This document shows positions 5,566-6,617 of a stretch of 6,617 nucleotides of DNA, in pieces (within the stretch, counting starts at the first letter, position 1; the number at the start of each line of letters is the position of its first letter). The stretch is from an uncultured Oceanospirillaceae bacterium (GTDB lineage: Bacteria > Pseudomonadota > Gammaproteobacteria > Pseudomonadales > Balneatricaceae), in NCBI GenBank assembly GCA_946221045.1, contig CAMIIY010000112.1, forward strand, positions 1-6,617. Direction: 5' to 3'. Under the pieces are notes generated by a model, which worked only from the letters and a program-made list of their open reading frames with translations, did not search any database and was not told where the DNA came from. A program made the position numbers and the translations under genes.

Positions 5566-6231
5566 TCACACAGCAGCAATTTTTTCCAAACCGGGCCGGT
5601 CACAAAGACGGATTAATCCCCGCTGCAAACTCACCAGCCCCTGCCGCTCAAACTCCTTCAACAAGCGACTGACAACCTCCCGGGCGCTGCCCAGTTCACG
5701 TGCCAGTTGCTGATGGGTCAGCCGCAGGCCGCCGACAGATTCTGTTTGCAGGAGCAGATAACCGGCCAGCCGGCTGTCCATTCGGCTGAAGGCAATCTGG
5801 TCGATCAGCAGCATCAGTTCTGATAAGCGCTGCACATAGCCGGCAAAAACAAACTCCCTCAGTACCGGGCTCTCGTCCATCGCTGCACGAAACAGCGCCA
5901 CCGGAAACGCGATTGCCCGTGTCTCTGATTCAGTAAAGGCTTCGGCCTGATAAGGTTGTTTTCCCAGCATGCAGGCGGTGGTCAGAATGCAGCTCTGACC
6001 GGCTTCAACCCGGTAAAGCACGATCTCCCGACCATTGGCTGACAGTTTCTGCACCCGGATGGCACCGTCCAGCACCAGCACAAAATGCTGACAGAGGTCA
6101 CCCTGATGAAACACCGGTGTATCGGCAGAGAGGGTCATCAATTGGCACTGATCCAGTGCCTGCAGCCAGTGGGGACTGTGACGGATATTTTTGAGGGCCG
6201 GAAACTGATCCAGCCATTCCAGCCGGGGCAT
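5566..6231 (-). CDS. Crp/Fnr-family transcriptional regulator
   Basis: This 221-residue protein has an N-terminal cyclic-nucleotide-type beta barrel (about 30-115, including FHQGD at 41-45 and the VLDGAIRV turn), a long dimer helix (about 118-150) and a C-terminal winged helix (about 168-210). The recognition helix contains E-V-V-S-R at 185-189, the ExxSR pattern by which FNR reads TTGAT half-sites. Cysteines are at 29, 47, 81, 87 and 210; the N-terminal four-cysteine cluster of FNR is absent, so an FNR-type oxygen sensor is unlikely. CILTT at 81-85 recurs, as I recall, in a Crp/Fnr group paired with DUF2892 genes and could be a redox or ligand site. I chose the ATG at 6231 because AAGGA (6243-6239) lies 7 bases upstream; an ATG at 6255 lacks one. 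The gene follows rsxE by 72 bases and could be partly cotranscribed with it. The signal sensed is unknown. Confidence 0.88.
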   Translation of the reverse strand: MPRLEWLDQFPALKNIRHSPHWLQALDQCQLMTLSADTPVFHQGDLCQHFVLVLDGAIRVQKLSANGREIVLYRVEAGQSCILTTACMLGKQPYQAEAFTESETRAIAFPVALFRAAMDESPVLREFVFAGYVQRLSELMLLIDQIAFSRMDSRLAGYLLLQTESVGGLRLTHQQLARELGSAREVVSRLLKEFERQGLVSLQRGLIRLCDRPGLEKIAAV

Positions 6232-6238
6232 GACAGGT

Positions 6239-6243
6239 TCCTT
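6239..6243 (-). promoter_or_regulatory. Shine-Dalgarno site deciding the Crp/Fnr start
   Basis: On the minus strand this reads AAGGA, 7 bases before the ATG at 6231. The alternative ATG at 6255 has nothing similar. A TATGAT hexamer at 6269-6264 could be a -10 for a separate promoter, but no -35 stands out. Confidence 0.65.
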
Positions 6244-6303
6244 CGGCGAGGGCATATGACTGGATCATACCCCTGCCGCAAAAGAATCCCTAGCGGAAAA
6301 CGG

Positions 6304-6617
6304 TTAGCCGGTGACCCGGACCCGTTCACGGGGTTGTGCTGCTGATGGTTCAGCCGCCTTGCGCTTATCTTCCAGGCGTTTATCAATGATGTTTTTCAGG
6401 GCGATCAACAGGCCCATGCCAACAAAGGCTCCCGGCGGCAGAATCGCAAACAGGAAACCGGGGTAATCTTCAAACAGCACCAGTTTCCAGTCGGCAGCAA
6501 CCGGACCGAACAACAGTTGCATATCGGAGAACAGCGTTCCCAGGCCCAGAATCTCGCGCAACGCACCCAGTGCAATCAGTACCAGCGTAAAGCCGATGCC
6601 CATCATCAGGCCATCAA
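6304..6617 (-). CDS. rsxE: RsxE/RnfE subunit of the Rsx/Rnf electron-transport complex, C-terminal part
   Basis: Only the last 104 codons are in the window; the gene runs off the right edge. RsxE is an inner-membrane subunit of the Rsx (Rnf) complex, which couples NADH-ferredoxin electron flow to ion transport; in E. coli it helps keep the SoxR sensor reduced. Visible family marks: DGLMMGIGF followed by [17 protein letters not shown] (one membrane helix and the conserved REILG), then [20 protein letters not shown] (last helix), and a charged, mostly polar tail of about 25 residues. The stop is TAA. In E. coli nth follows directly; here a Crp/Fnr regulator does. The rest of the rsx operon should lie to the right, beyond the window (inference). 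Confidence 0.9.
   Translation of the reverse strand, partial: DGLMMGIGFTLVLIALGALREILGLGTLFSDMQLLFGPVAADWKLVLFEDYPGFLFAILPPGAFVGMGLLIALKNIIDKRLEDKRKAAEPSAAQPRERVRVTG

Noticed and set aside
5556..5570. CRP-like site (GTGA-CAAAA-TCAC, 5557-5569) at the regulator's stop codon
   Set aside because: The arms are perfect, but the spacer is 5 bases instead of the 6 CRP needs, and part of the site is coding sequence.
1..6617. CRISPR arrays, tRNA or rRNA genes, insertion sequences, toxin-antitoxin or phage-defence genes
   Set aside because: I saw no regularly spaced repeats, no terminal inverted repeats with a transposase, no RNA-gene signature and no defence-type domains on either strand.

Overview
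The window (about half G+C, densely coded) looks like ordinary chromosome from a gammaproteobacterium. The encoded endonuclease III aligns without gaps to my recollection of E. coli Nth and has the same 211-residue length. RsxE and RhlE are of gammaproteobacterial type. A marine, Oceanospirillales-like host is my guess from gene content only. I see no insertion sequence, phage gene, CRISPR array, tRNA or rRNA.

Layout from left to right: (1) Positions 1-1249, minus strand: a GT-B type glycosyltransferase whose stop overlaps the start of a YrbL-family kinase-like gene cut by the window edge. This is probably a surface-polysaccharide or lipopolysaccharide pair. (2) Positions 1453-2391, minus strand: a membrane protein with two nucleoside-recognition (Gate) repeats. 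(3) Positions 2492-2767, minus strand: a small GIY-YIG nuclease-like protein. (4) Positions 2768-3047: a non-coding stretch with an AT-rich core and a perfect DnaA box next to a near-match. (5) Positions 3048-3683, minus strand: nth. (6) Positions 3858-5267, plus strand: an RhlE-type DEAD-box RNA helicase, divergent from nth, ending in a hairpin shared with the gene converging on it. (7) Positions 5311-6231, minus strand: a DUF2892 membrane protein behind a Crp/Fnr-family regulator. (8) Positions 6304-6617, minus strand: the C-terminal part of RsxE, cut by the right edge.

In E. coli and relatives nth directly follows rsxE. Here both genes keep the same strand and relative order but are separated by about 2.6 kb holding the Crp/Fnr-DUF2892 pair and rhlE. 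Most genes are familiar. The points most worth checking are the oriC-like non-coding stretch, the opened rsxE-nth junction with its regulator/membrane-protein module, and the translationally overlapped glycosyltransferase/kinase pair. I found no clear evidence of a wholly new system.
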